From Deltaproteobacteria bacterium (GTDB lineage Bacteria > Desulfobacterota > Desulfobacteria > C00003060 > C00003106), in contig JAFDAE010000008.1 of NCBI GenBank assembly GCA_019314005.1, positions 1 through 29,716 on the forward strand: DNA of 29,716 nucleotides, given 5' to 3'. How positions within the stretch are numbered: the first letter of the stretch is position 1; each line of letters starts with the position of its first letter. The translations under genes were made by a program, and so were the position numbers. Below, piece after piece: positions 21,273 through 28,653 of this stretch. The notes under the pieces are model-generated. The model was not told the origin of the DNA, did not search any database, and saw nothing but the letters and a program-made list of their open reading frames with translations.

Positions 21273-23075
21273 ATGACTACCACAGAAAAAAAATATAAAG
21301 CAATATCAGCAAAAATCATACTCCTGCTGATATTGTTCTGTTCCTTTATTTGCCCGTCAGTAACATTGGGACAAAAAACGCATGACGTCTTTTTCGAGGG
21401 AACCGATTATGAACTCCACATTTATAAACTCTACGGGAAAACACCCGGCAAAACTATGCTTCTTATAGGAGGCATTCAAGGAAACGAGCCCGGAGGTTTT
21501 CTCTCTGCCGATCTTTATGCCGACATTGCCCTGGAAAAAGGGAATTTGATTGTTGTGCCACGGGCCAATTTCCTTTCCATTCTCATGAATCGAAGGCAAA
21601 TCAACGAGGACATGAACCGCAAGTTTGGAAACGACTCCCGCGTAAACTTTGAAAAAAAGATTGTCTCTATTCTCAAGAAGTTGATCGCTGAAAGTGACTG
21701 CCTCTTAAATCTGCACGATGGTTCCGGATTTTATTCTGATAAGTGGGAAGGACCGAATAGAAACCCCAAACGTTACGGGCAATCGATAATTGCTGACTGT
21801 GAAACATTTTATGACGAAGCAACCGGAACAACTATAAAACTGGGTGAACTGGCCAAGCGTGTAATTGACAAAATTAATTCGTATATAAAAAACCCAAAAC
21901 ATTTTTTTCACTTTGCCAATCACCGAACCGCCGCCCGTGACACAAGCCACGCGGAACAGCGCCAGTCAGCGACCTATTATGCCTTATACCAGCATAAAAT
22001 TCCTGCATTTGGAATTGAATCAAGCAAATCGCTCCCCTTAGCGATGAAGGTACGGCACCACAACCTCGCTATTAATGCCTTTATGGAACTTTTTGATATC
22101 GTACCGGAAAATCCTGGAATCTATCTGGATCCTCCTGTTTTGAAGTATCTGGTGGTCGTCATCAACAACAACAAGCCTATAGTCGTTGCAAACCGTCGTA
22201 CACTTCATATTCGCAAGGGCGATACCATAAATATATCTCACTTAGAGGCAAACTACGAGCGGGGACTCAGTATCGACATTCTCAACTATGGAACGGTTAA
22301 TGACTATAGAAAAAATCTACGTATCACAGAATCAACACAGGCTGTAGTACGCAAAGATCACTATCATTGTGGTAAAATCGACATTGTAGTCAATCACTCA
22401 GAAGTGCCGTTTGAAACGGATTTTACGACTCAATCCGTGAGCTATTTCATTCTTAACGTGAACGGAAAAGAACGAATTGTTCGAAACATGAGTTGTATCA
22501 CGATTGTTAAAGGTGATACCCTCGAATTAGTCAATGTGGAAACTAATATAAAAAATCCGACTGATATTGTCGTCAACTTCAAAGGATTTATAGGTAACAA
22601 AAGGGATAACACCGGTGAAGACCGAGGCTATCTGATCCATACCGACAAAGATTTAATGACCCGTTATTCTTTGAACAAGAAAGGTCTGCGGTATCAGGTC
22701 ATTGTCTATCTGCAAGATACTGAAATAGGAAAGCTCTTTGTCAATCTAAAAGAGCCTCTGTTTAATCATCTCATTGTAGAATTAAATCAAAAAGAAAAAC
22801 GATGTATTTTCCCAGGCGAAACCCTAATCTTAGGAGCCAGTGACATCATTAAGATCGTGGATATCAAGACCAACATTGAGGATAATATAGGAGTATATAC
22901 CTTTCTAAAAGACTCAAATGGGTCAAATAGTGTTGAATGTACTCCAGGCGAAGCATTTCAGGTACCTGATAAAGCGCCAAATAAAGCATCCTCTGAAGAC
23001 ACCCCGTGGTATAGGATATTAGTGCAGCGTGAAAACAGAGTGATCGGCTGGATAAACGTTGATATTAAATCTTAA
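21273..23075 (+). CDS. M99-family (Csd4-like) peptidoglycan carboxypeptidase with three beta repeats
   Basis: A 600-residue exported metallopeptidase. The signal sequence ends near residue 33. The catalytic domain (about 35-280) carries zinc ligands matching Helicobacter Csd4: Gln69 and Glu72 in GGIQGNEPGG, His148 in LLNLHDGSGFY, and a candidate catalytic Glu249 in AFGIES. Csd4 is a D,L-carboxypeptidase that trims peptidoglycan tripeptides and sets helical cell shape. The C-terminal half has three related beta modules (about 291-350, 390-445, 498-545), each with a KGD-x-hydrophobic strand and EXN/ETN/KTN. The ATG at 21273 is preceded by the upstream stop; longer upstream frames overlap another gene. 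Paired with bactofilin. Confidence 0.85.
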   Translation: MTTTEKKYKAISAKIILLLILFCSFICPSVTLGQKTHDVFFEGTDYELHIYKLYGKTPGKTMLLIGGIQGNEPGGFLSADLYADIALEKGNLIVVPRANFLSILMNRRQINEDMNRKFGNDSRVNFEKKIVSILKKLIAESDCLLNLHDGSGFYSDKWEGPNRNPKRYGQSIIADCETFYDEATGTTIKLGELAKRVIDKINSYIKNPKHFFHFANHRTAARDTSHAEQRQSATYYALYQHKIPAFGIESSKSLPLAMKVRHHNLAINAFMELFDIVPENPGIYLDPPVLKYLVVVINNNKPIVVANRRTLHIRKGDTINISHLEANYERGLSIDILNYGTVNDYRKNLRITESTQAVVRKDHYHCGKIDIVVNHSEVPFETDFTTQSVSYFILNVNGKERIVRNMSCITIVKGDTLELVNVETNIKNPTDIVVNFKGFIGNKRDNTGEDRGYLIHTDKDLMTRYSLNKKGLRYQVIVYLQDTEIGKLFVNLKEPLFNHLIVELNQKEKRCIFPGETLILGASDIIKIVDIKTNIEDNIGVYTFLKDSNGSNSVECTPGEAFQVPDKAPNKASSEDTPWYRILVQRENRVIGWINVDIKS

Positions 23076-23086
23076 GGAATACTCTC

Positions 23087-23464
23087 ATGAAACTTAAAAG
23101 AGAACAGCTATCGATTATCGATAAGGACCTCAATATAGAAGGCACTCTGCAATTCAAAGGGAAAGTATTGGTCGCAGGGACCCTTCGGGGGGACCTTCTC
23201 GGAGAACGGGCCCTAACTGTCAAGGGAAGTTATATGTGCGCGGATGTAAAGGTTGACGAAATCAGTATTGGCGGAAACTTTGAAGGAAACATCATTGCCC
23301 ATAAGAGATTAAGAATATTAGATACCGGCAACGTTACCGGCACGCTCTTTTGTAATACCCTCATCATAGAAGCAGGAGGGGTTCTGAACGGCAAAGTAAA
23401 ACTGCTTACCCCGCAAAGTGTTGTCTCATCATTAGAAACAAAGAAGGCAAAATCCGTACCTTAG
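23087..23464 (+). CDS. Bactofilin (polymer-forming cytoskeletal protein)
   Basis: A 125-residue bactofilin. The central beta-helix shows the repeated GxxxG/V rungs: LNIEGTLQFKGKVLVAGTLRGDL, DEISIGGNFEGNIIA and RILDTGNVTGTLFCNTLIIE, then a short polar tail. Bactofilins polymerise without nucleotide beneath the membrane and localise cell wall enzymes, e.g. with Csd proteins in Helicobacter. AAGGAA lies seven bases before the ATG and 11 bases after the M99 gene, so the two are co-transcribed. Its stop is two bases from the convergent methyltransferase stop. Binding to the operon's membrane protein is inferred. Confidence 0.93.
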   Translation: MKLKREQLSIIDKDLNIEGTLQFKGKVLVAGTLRGDLLGERALTVKGSYMCADVKVDEISIGGNFEGNIIAHKRLRILDTGNVTGTLFCNTLIIEAGGVLNGKVKLLTPQSVVSSLETKKAKSVP

Positions 23465-23466
23465 CC

Positions 23467-24462
23467 CTAGACATGCCCTACAATAATGCCTGAATCATTC
23501 GGACCCTGGAAAGAAATACGGCGTATTTCCCTTACACCAGCCCCATCCAACATCTCCATTATTTGCTTCTCAGCGTAGGACCGGCCCTTACGGGTGCCAA
23601 GCAACATGTTGAGAGAAAAAAGCGCCGGGAAAAGTGGGCCATCAAGCGTATTTTCAAGAATGAAGTCATGAATCAAAATCAATCCACCCGGTTCGAGGAC
23701 GGCTACTACCTTCCGGATAATATCTTGGCACTCTTCGGGACTTTCACCATGGAGAATGTGTGAAAGCCAGGCTACATCATAGCTCCCCTCAATATGATTT
23801 TCCAAGTAGTTGCCGGCCATGAAATCGATCCGATCGGCCAGACCAAACTGTTCGATTGTACGGAGGGCAAACGGCCTTGTGGTAGCAAGATCATATACAG
23901 TACCCTTAAGCTCTGGATTGGCCAAGCAAAAATGAATGGCATACGTGCCCGGCCCTCCGCCGAGATCGAGCAGGTGATGTCTACCGTCAAGATTTATCTG
24001 AGATGCCACGCGGGGAGCAAGCCCCATACCGAGATTGAACATACCCATCAAAAAGCTTTCCCGCCTCTTCTCATCATTATCATGAGGCCTTTCCCTGACG
24101 GGGCTGCCGCTAGTTACCGCCTCGTGCAGCCGGGACCACGATTCGACGAGATAGTGATGGTGCATCAGAATATAACCGATATATCGTGGAGATCCCTTTA
24201 CGAGAAACGTTTTGCTCATCTCGGTGTTCGCGTACTGCTCGCCCTGCTTCGTAAGGAGACCCATGGCTGCCAATGCATTGAGAAGCGTTGTCACCCCTCT
24301 CACATCTCCAGCCAATCTTCGGGCGATCTCCTCACCTGAAACACGATCCTCACCGATCACCGTAAAAATTTCCAGGCGGACACCGGCGTGCAAGGTACAC
24401 GCCTGCCAGTAGCTTCCGGATATATTTAACAGTTGCCCTGGGGTTATTTCATCTGTTGTCAT
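23467..24462 (-). CDS. SAM-dependent methyltransferase, O-methyltransferase type 2 architecture
   Basis: A 331-residue protein with an N-terminal winged-helix dimerisation domain (about 10-95; ACTLHAGVRLEIFTVIG, LLNALAAMGLLTKQG) and a Rossmann methyltransferase domain (SAM loop HLLDLGGGPGTYAIHF at about 163-178; later VLEPGGLILIHDFIL). The layout resembles plant-type and hydroxyneurosporene/acetylserotonin O-methyltransferases. The His in WLSHILHGES is at the position of the usual catalytic base, but the substrate cannot be read from the sequence. It follows ogt with 27 bases between, so it may be in one operon. Methyl acceptor unknown. Confidence 0.85.
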   Translation of the reverse strand: MTTDEITPGQLLNISGSYWQACTLHAGVRLEIFTVIGEDRVSGEEIARRLAGDVRGVTTLLNALAAMGLLTKQGEQYANTEMSKTFLVKGSPRYIGYILMHHHYLVESWSRLHEAVTSGSPVRERPHDNDEKRRESFLMGMFNLGMGLAPRVASQINLDGRHHLLDLGGGPGTYAIHFCLANPELKGTVYDLATTRPFALRTIEQFGLADRIDFMAGNYLENHIEGSYDVAWLSHILHGESPEECQDIIRKVVAVLEPGGLILIHDFILENTLDGPLFPALFSLNMLLGTRKGRSYAEKQIMEMLDGAGVREIRRISFQGPNDSGIIVGHV

Positions 24463-24489
24463 AGAATTTCGTTCTTATGTTTATAGTAA

Positions 24490-24999
24490 TTATTTGAAAC
24501 CGACAGCGCCTTCTAATTGAAGCAACCGTCTCTTCAACTCCACTCCGCCTCCATATCCTCCCAATCTCCCCTTTGCTCCAATCACGCGATGGCAGGGAAT
24601 GATAATCGGAAATGGATTCCGGGCCATTGTGGCGCCGATAAACCGGGCCGCTTTCGGCCGCCCTATACGCTCAGCGATTTCACCATAAGATCGGACCGTG
24701 CCATACGGTATGCCTGCTGTCTCACCAAGGACTCTTTGTTGCAGCACAGTGAGATTACTCATGTCGAGGATATCCCAATCACACCCTATCGGGGTCCCCC
24801 TAAAATAAGCCCGAATCTTCTGCTTAAGATTCGCCACTGCCGGAGACGTACCATTCTTTGTGCCTCCAGCGGATCGCACCAACAGTTCGAGATTTTTTTT
24901 ATCTTCTTGGGGTAAGAATATCCGTCTTATCCGGGTGGGGTTATTTTCGAACAAAATTGCTATGGTTCCAAATTTAGTTATGAAGATATGATAGAACAT
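24490..24999 (-). CDS. ogt: Methylated-DNA-protein-cysteine methyltransferase
   Basis: A suicide DNA-repair protein of 169 residues from the ATG at 24999 (a TTG one codon earlier is possible). The C-terminal active domain shows the helix-turn-helix GIPYGTVRSYGEIAERIGRPKAAR with the arginine finger, and the acceptor PIIIPCHRVIG with Cys136 (137 from the TTG). The N-terminal domain (about 1-80) is the degenerate RNase H-like fold. It transfers O6-alkyl groups from guanine to Cys. It is upstream of the methyltransferase on the same strand; a functional link between them is not evident. All DNA-repair signature residues are present. Confidence 0.95.
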   Translation of the reverse strand: MFYHIFITKFGTIAILFENNPTRIRRIFLPQEDKKNLELLVRSAGGTKNGTSPAVANLKQKIRAYFRGTPIGCDWDILDMSNLTVLQQRVLGETAGIPYGTVRSYGEIAERIGRPKAARFIGATMARNPFPIIIPCHRVIGAKGRLGGYGGGVELKRRLLQLEGAVGFK

Positions 25000-25039
25000 C
25001 AACGAAATACCAGTCTATAAGTACTGGCATGCGAGGTTT

Positions 25040-25066
25040 CATACCGAGCGAGTTGGCACCCGCATT
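25040..25066. repeat. Inverted repeat flanking the TRL-lipoprotein gene, left copy
   Basis: Contains TTGGCACCCGCATT, 14 bp perfectly complementary to the copy at 25433-25460, with a further partly matched CATACC end. It lies 11 bases before the gene's stop codon. A hairpin (CCAGT/ACTGG) lies just outside it at 25009-25026. Confidence 0.7.
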
Positions 25067-25077
25067 CTGCCGCATCA

Positions 25078-25392
25078 CTATTCCCCGTAAACCGTTGTCT
25101 TGTACTGGCCAAAAAGACCCAATATATTTTTGGCGTCCCAGTCAACATGATGAATCTTTTTAATACCCCCATTTTTCATTGCCGCCTCAATACTTGCATC
25201 ACCGATGGCGACAAGACTGAGGACGGAGATACACTCCGAGGTCCAAACCTTCAAAGCCTTAGCCGCACCTGTTGCCTCCGCTGGCAACTTTACCTCCGTA
25301 TATGCCACTCCTATGGGATAAACGCTTGCACATCCAGCCAAAAACGCCATAGCGACTAACACCGCTGTTAATGACAACACCTTCTTCTTCAT
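25078..25392 (-). CDS. TRL-like family lipoprotein
   Basis: A 104-residue lipoprotein. The start MKKKVLSLTAVLVAMAFLAGC at 25392, with AAGGAGGAT seven bases upstream, gives a classic lipobox LAGC with Cys21. The rest (SVYPIGVAYTEVKLP, then SVLSLVAIGDASIEAAMKNG and IKKIHHVDWDAKNILGLFG) is characteristic of the TRL-like family, small envelope proteins often associated with stress or tRNA-locus-related genes in spirochaetes and other bacteria; their function is unknown. The gene is framed by 14 bp perfect inverted repeats (25040-25066 and 25433-25460), as if carried as a cassette. A longer upstream frame (to 25503) is rejected. Confidence 0.85.
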   Translation of the reverse strand: MKKKVLSLTAVLVAMAFLAGCASVYPIGVAYTEVKLPAEATGAAKALKVWTSECISVLSLVAIGDASIEAAMKNGGIKKIHHVDWDAKNILGLFGQYKTTVYGE

Positions 25393-25432
25393 ACTGATCC
25401 TCCTTCTTACTGCTATATTAGACCACGTTAAA

Positions 25433-25460
25433 AATGCGGGTGCCAACTCAGTTAGGTATG
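25433..25460. repeat. Inverted repeat flanking the TRL-lipoprotein gene, right copy
   Basis: AATGCGGGTGCCAACTCAG on the plus strand, complementary to 25040-25066. It is 40 bases upstream of the gene's start and could overlap its promoter. Confidence 0.7.
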
Positions 25461-25541
25461 ACATGATATATGTTCTGTATATGGAATGATCTTTTGACAG
25501 CAAAACCTGAAAAAGCTCTCTGATTATGCTTCAGTAAAGTT

Positions 25542-25561
25542 CCCCGTACTTCCGCACGGGG
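25542..25561. repeat. GC-rich hairpin in the gap before yidD
   Basis: CCCCGT and ACGGGG pair around an eight-base loop. The following bases are GGCCGGGG rather than a T-run, so a standard intrinsic terminator is not supported. The stretch 25504-25699 otherwise shows no gene. Confidence 0.4.
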
Positions 25562-25699
25562 GGCCGGGGTTGGTCTTCATCAAAGACTATTTTATATTTA
25601 TATCATATCGAAAAAACTTTGGCAAAGGATTCTCGTAGATGGTGAATATTTGCTCAAGCCGATCACCGTGGAAAAGGTATCCGCTCTTAGCGGAGTTAT

Positions 25700-25819
25700 T
25701 CGTCTGCATTAGTCATCGTGGAAAAATGTTTTCACGAGTCAATTGAGCTTGACCCTGAGTATATAAAAGCGGTATGCAACTTAGGAGTTACCTATTTAAA
25801 GATGAAAAACTATTCATAA
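25700..25819 (+). pseudogene. Fragment of a TPR-protein gene
   Basis: The plus-strand frame ending at TAA 25817-25819 reads VEKCFHESIELDPEYIKAVC, then NLGVTYLKMKNYS, a near-perfect tetratricopeptide repeat (consensus A-x-x-LG-x-x-Y-x-x-x). No start codon with a ribosome binding site and no further TPR units precede it in frame. It is most likely the decayed end of a TPR gene. A CACCGCAAAG-type repeat pair begins five bases after its stop. Confidence 0.55.
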
Positions 25820-25824
25820 CCGTT

Positions 25825-25890
25825 ATTACGCCGCAAAGGCGCAAGGTAATAAAGGCCATAGATTTTTCTTTGCGTCTCTGCGGTGAGCTA
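25825..25890. repeat. CACCGCAAAGACGCAAAG-type inverted pair before yidD
   Basis: Left arm ACGCCGCAAAGGCGCAAGG, right arm CTTTGCGTCTCTGCGGTGAG. The pair makes a hairpin of about 65 bases ending 9 bases before the yidD ATG, so it covers the place of the ribosome binding site. Confidence 0.75.
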
Positions 25891-25899
25891 TTGTATCTT

Positions 25900-26385
25900 A
25901 TGAAATTTATAAAAACTCTCTTCCTTATATTCTCTTTTTGCTTCCTGTTTACCGGAACCGCTGCCGCTGATGGCGATCCGATTAAGGGCCCATGGGAGCA
26001 AAATGCCAATAACAGATCCGCACCAACGCATGACTTTTCCCTCAATCCGCTTAAGTGTTTTGTTAAATTTTACAGGAACTATATTTCTCCCATCGATGGT
26101 AAGGAATGCCCGATGCACCCCTCCTGCTCCCGGTACAGCATCGACTGCTTTGAAAAACACGGTCTTATTATAGGCTGGATGATGACCTGTGATCGTCTAT
26201 TTCACGAACCCGACGAGATGGAACAGGCCCCTATGATTCTGGTCAATGGTCACTACAAATTTTATGACCCTGTGGAAAATAATGATTTTTGGTGGTATGA
26301 TAAAAGACAGAAGGCACAGAAGGCAGAAAACAGAAGACAGAAGACAGAGGACAGAAGTCAGAGGTTAGGGGATTGCGGAATTTAG
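25900..26385 (+). CDS. yidD: YidD-family membrane-insertion factor with signal peptide and repeat-encoded tail
   Basis: A 161-residue protein. The start MKFIKTLFLIFSFCFLFTGT at 25900 is a signal peptide with cleavage after AAA; the frame upstream is repeat DNA. The YidD core at about 47-105 is visible: LKCFVKFYRNYISP, CPMHPSCSRYS and FEKHGLIIGWMMTCDRL. E. coli YidD helps insert YidC/Sec-dependent inner-membrane proteins and is encoded by rnpA-yidC; here it is far from those genes and has an export signal. Residues from about 134 on (DKRQKAQKAENRRQKTED) are encoded by the GACAGAAG-type repeat. It overlaps the next gene. Confidence 0.85.
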   Translation: MKFIKTLFLIFSFCFLFTGTAAADGDPIKGPWEQNANNRSAPTHDFSLNPLKCFVKFYRNYISPIDGKECPMHPSCSRYSIDCFEKHGLIIGWMMTCDRLFHEPDEMEQAPMILVNGHYKFYDPVENNDFWWYDKRQKAQKAENRRQKTEDRSQRLGDCGI

Positions 26386-26440
26386 GGATTGAGAAATTTA
26401 GGGATTGGGGTTTAGAAAGTCTTTGCGGTGAACTATTTCG
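26303..26440. repeat. Three short-word arrays back to back
   Basis: 26303-26368 is a GACAGAAG/GACAGAGG array (related to 5493-5718); about 26370-26410 repeats ATTTAGGGATTG twice or more; 26418-26431 is CTTTGCGGTGAA of the CACCGCAAAG family. The run covers the yidD end and the presumed N-terminus of the next gene. Confidence 0.75.
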
Positions 26441-27383
26441 CTTGCGTATTGCACTTTACAGATTCTTCTTGGTTATCATCTCTTTTGTCTGCTTCTTTCC
26501 TCTTTCGGCTTCTGCTGAGCCTGTTCTTACAATCGATGCTGATCGTCAGTTTGAATTTGCTGAGCACTACTTTCGTGCCGGCGAATACTACAAGGCCATC
26601 GGAGAGTATGAACGGTTCATCCATTTTTGTCCGGAAGATGTCCGCGTGGAAGCGGCCATGTATAACATCGGATTGTCTTATTTTAACGGAGAAAAATTTC
26701 AGGAGGCGATCGATGCCTTCAACGCCCTGCTGGCCAAATTCCCTTCTACCGATTTTAGAACAAAGGCACAATTCAAAATAAGTGAGTGCCTTGTCCGACT
26801 AAACGGTCAACTACAGGCAATCGGATATCTCAATGACATCACGGCAACGGCGGAGTATAAGGATATCTCGGACGAGGCATATTATCGACGCGGTTGGATA
26901 TATCTTGAGATGGACCGCTGGGAAGAGGCCGAAGAATCGTTCGACTTGATCAGCCAAAAAAACAGAGATAAATATCGACTAAAAACCCTTTCCCGTGAAA
27001 TGAGCAAAAAAAAAGACCTGAAAACTAAAAGCCCGACAATCGCGGGAATGCTGGCCATTATACCTGGTGCGGGTCATCTGTACTGTGGAAGGTATAAAGA
27101 CGCGACAGTAACATTGATCCTCAACAGCGCTATGATCTATGCGGCTTACGAGGCTTTTGACGAGGGTCATGACGTCCTGGGCGGTATTATAACCTTTTTT
27201 GAACTCGGCTTTTACTCCGGCAATATCTATAGCGCCGTAAACTGTGCGCATAAGTACAACAAAGGTATCAAAAATCGTTTTTTAGATTACTTGCGGGAAA
27301 ATTCACGAATAAAAGTCGGCCTTAATAGTAATCAGAAAGACAAAGCTCCTGGACTGCTGATTTCTTATCGGCTAACTTTCTAA
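26373..27383 (+). CDS. TPR protein with C-terminal paired membrane helices
   Basis: A 336-residue envelope protein if begun at TTG 26373; the first 23 residues are encoded by repeat words, so TTG 26442 is a likely real start. A signal or anchor segment (LYRFFLVIISFVCFFPLSAS) ends near residue 48. TPR units occupy about 60-200 (AEHYFRAGEYYKAIGEYERF, YNIGLSYFNGEKFQEAIDAF, YYRRGWIYLEMDRWEEAEES). The C-terminal part has a membrane hairpin with PGAGHLYCGRYKDA at about 230-245, resembling the PG-x-G-x-x-Y-x-G motif of TM2/DUF5683-like proteins. Overlaps yidD, so likely co-expressed. Function is not known; scaffolding of envelope assembly is a guess. Confidence 0.78.
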   Translation: MRNLGIEKFRDWGLESLCGELFRLRIALYRFFLVIISFVCFFPLSASAEPVLTIDADRQFEFAEHYFRAGEYYKAIGEYERFIHFCPEDVRVEAAMYNIGLSYFNGEKFQEAIDAFNALLAKFPSTDFRTKAQFKISECLVRLNGQLQAIGYLNDITATAEYKDISDEAYYRRGWIYLEMDRWEEAEESFDLISQKNRDKYRLKTLSREMSKKKDLKTKSPTIAGMLAIIPGAGHLYCGRYKDATVTLILNSAMIYAAYEAFDEGHDVLGGIITFFELGFYSGNIYSAVNCAHKYNKGIKNRFLDYLRENSRIKVGLNSNQKDKAPGLLISYRLTF

Positions 27384-27436
27384 ACATAGGGTCTGCAACC
27401 TCAATGCTGTTAAATTAGCCGCCTTCGGCGGGACTT

Positions 27437-27491
27437 GTAGCGCGGAGCTTTAGCTCTGCCATTATGATGCAGGGCTGAAGCCCTGCACTAC
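27437..27491. repeat. GTAGCGCGGAGCTTTAGCTC-type palindromic repeat upstream of sppA
   Basis: GTAGCGCGGAGCTTTAGCTC and GGGCTGAAGCCCTGCACTAC form two small hairpins within an outer GTAG...CTAC frame. A tight hairpin CCGCCTTCGGCGG (27419-27431) precedes it. The 207-base gap 27384-27590 holds these, plus a CCCTCTC/GAGAGGG hairpin at about 27544-27570 just before the sppA ribosome binding site. Confidence 0.6.
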
Positions 27492-27590
27492 GTTTGAAAA
27501 AAGGAAATTCCTATAAAATTGAATTAAGCTTCCCTCACCCCATCCCTCTCACCCAAAAAGCTTGAGAGGGTATACGAAAGGAGCTATCAC

Positions 27591-28565
27591 ATGTTACAAT
27601 ACATACCCCGTCTTATAAGTTGTATCTCCCTGGTATTTTTGATCGGCTGTACCTGTATCTCCATCCCTTCCTTTGTACACCCCGTTCAGCCCCTGGAAGA
27701 ACGGGTAGTCGAAGGAAAGGGGCCCAGCAAGATCCTTCTGCTCGATATCTCGGGCACTATTTCAGAAGAACGAAAATCAAGGGGTATGGGACTGCAAGAA
27801 GAAATCTCCCTGGTAGACAGAATCAAAGAAGAGCTGAAAAAGGCTGAATCAGACAAGTCGATTGAGGGAATTATTGTCAGGATCAATTCTCCGGGAGGAA
27901 CAGTAACGGCAAGCGATATTATTTACCATGAACTCCGAGAATTTAAGAAAAGGACCGGCGTGAAGATTATCGCGACCCTCATGGACACTGCCGCTTCCGG
28001 AGGATACTATGTGGCTGTTGCCGCGGACAGAATCATTGCCCACCCCACCACAATAACCGGAAGCATCGGGGTTATTGCTCTAAAATTCAATGTGCAAGAG
28101 CTATTGACCAAAATCGGTATTGAAGAAGAATCGATAAAATCAGGAGACAAAAAGGATTTAATGTCGCCCTTCCGCCCCACTACCCCCGATGAACGAGAAA
28201 TGATCCAAACCATTATTGATAAGCTCCACCAACGTTTTGTCGACGTGATCGTCGAGGGTAGGCCCTCATTAACGCACAAGGAAATGGCAAGGCTCGCTGA
28301 CGGTCGGATATTTACTGCAGACCAGGCGTTAGAGGCAAAATTGATCGACAGCATCGGTTACATGGACAATGCAATCAATATTATGAAGGACGATCTTGGA
28401 ATAAGGGATGCTTCCGTTATGGTCTATTATCGTCCCGGAAGCTACAAGGGAACTATATACAGCACAACCACGGCAGCTCAGCCGTCTTTTAATCTACTTT
28501 CGATAAATAGCAAAGGGTTATCGATACTCCCGGATGTCCGTTTTATGTACCTGTGGATGCCTTAA
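27591..28565 (+). CDS. sppA: Signal peptide peptidase SppA-type serine protease, lipoprotein form
   Basis: A 324-residue S49-family protease of the short (single-domain) kind. The N-terminus is a lipobox-type signal, ISLVFLIGC with Cys20 (another Cys at 22). The catalytic domain has VRINSPGGTV (97-106), nucleophile Ser136 in DTAASGGYYVA, and the general-base Lys188 in SGDKKDLMSPFRP. TGSIGVI and DGRIFTADQALEAKLIDSIG are also family-conserved. These enzymes degrade leftover signal peptides after secretion. The lipoprotein signal, if processed, would anchor it at the membrane from outside. AAAGGAG lies seven bases before the ATG. It runs convergent with glyQ. Confidence 0.92.
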   Translation: MLQYIPRLISCISLVFLIGCTCISIPSFVHPVQPLEERVVEGKGPSKILLLDISGTISEERKSRGMGLQEEISLVDRIKEELKKAESDKSIEGIIVRINSPGGTVTASDIIYHELREFKKRTGVKIIATLMDTAASGGYYVAVAADRIIAHPTTITGSIGVIALKFNVQELLTKIGIEEESIKSGDKKDLMSPFRPTTPDEREMIQTIIDKLHQRFVDVIVEGRPSLTHKEMARLADGRIFTADQALEAKLIDSIGYMDNAINIMKDDLGIRDASVMVYYRPGSYKGTIYSTTTAAQPSFNLLSINSKGLSILPDVRFMYLWMP

Positions 28566-28653
28566 TGAATTGAAGATTGAAGATTGTCTATTGAAAATTG
28601 GTGGAAGACTGCTCAATAATCAATCGTCACTCTTCAATCGACAATAATCAATG
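28566..28653. repeat. ATTGAAGATTG-word array at the sppA-glyQ junction
   Basis: GAATTGAAGATTGAAGATTG on the left is roughly mirrored by CTCTTCAATCGACAATAATC on the right. It spans the whole 54-base gap between the convergent stops and reaches into glyQ, encoding that protein's last residues. Confidence 0.75.

Noticed and set aside
25542..25561. Intrinsic terminator for upstream genes
   Set aside because: The hairpin is followed by G/C-rich sequence, not a T-run, and no plus-strand gene ends just before it.
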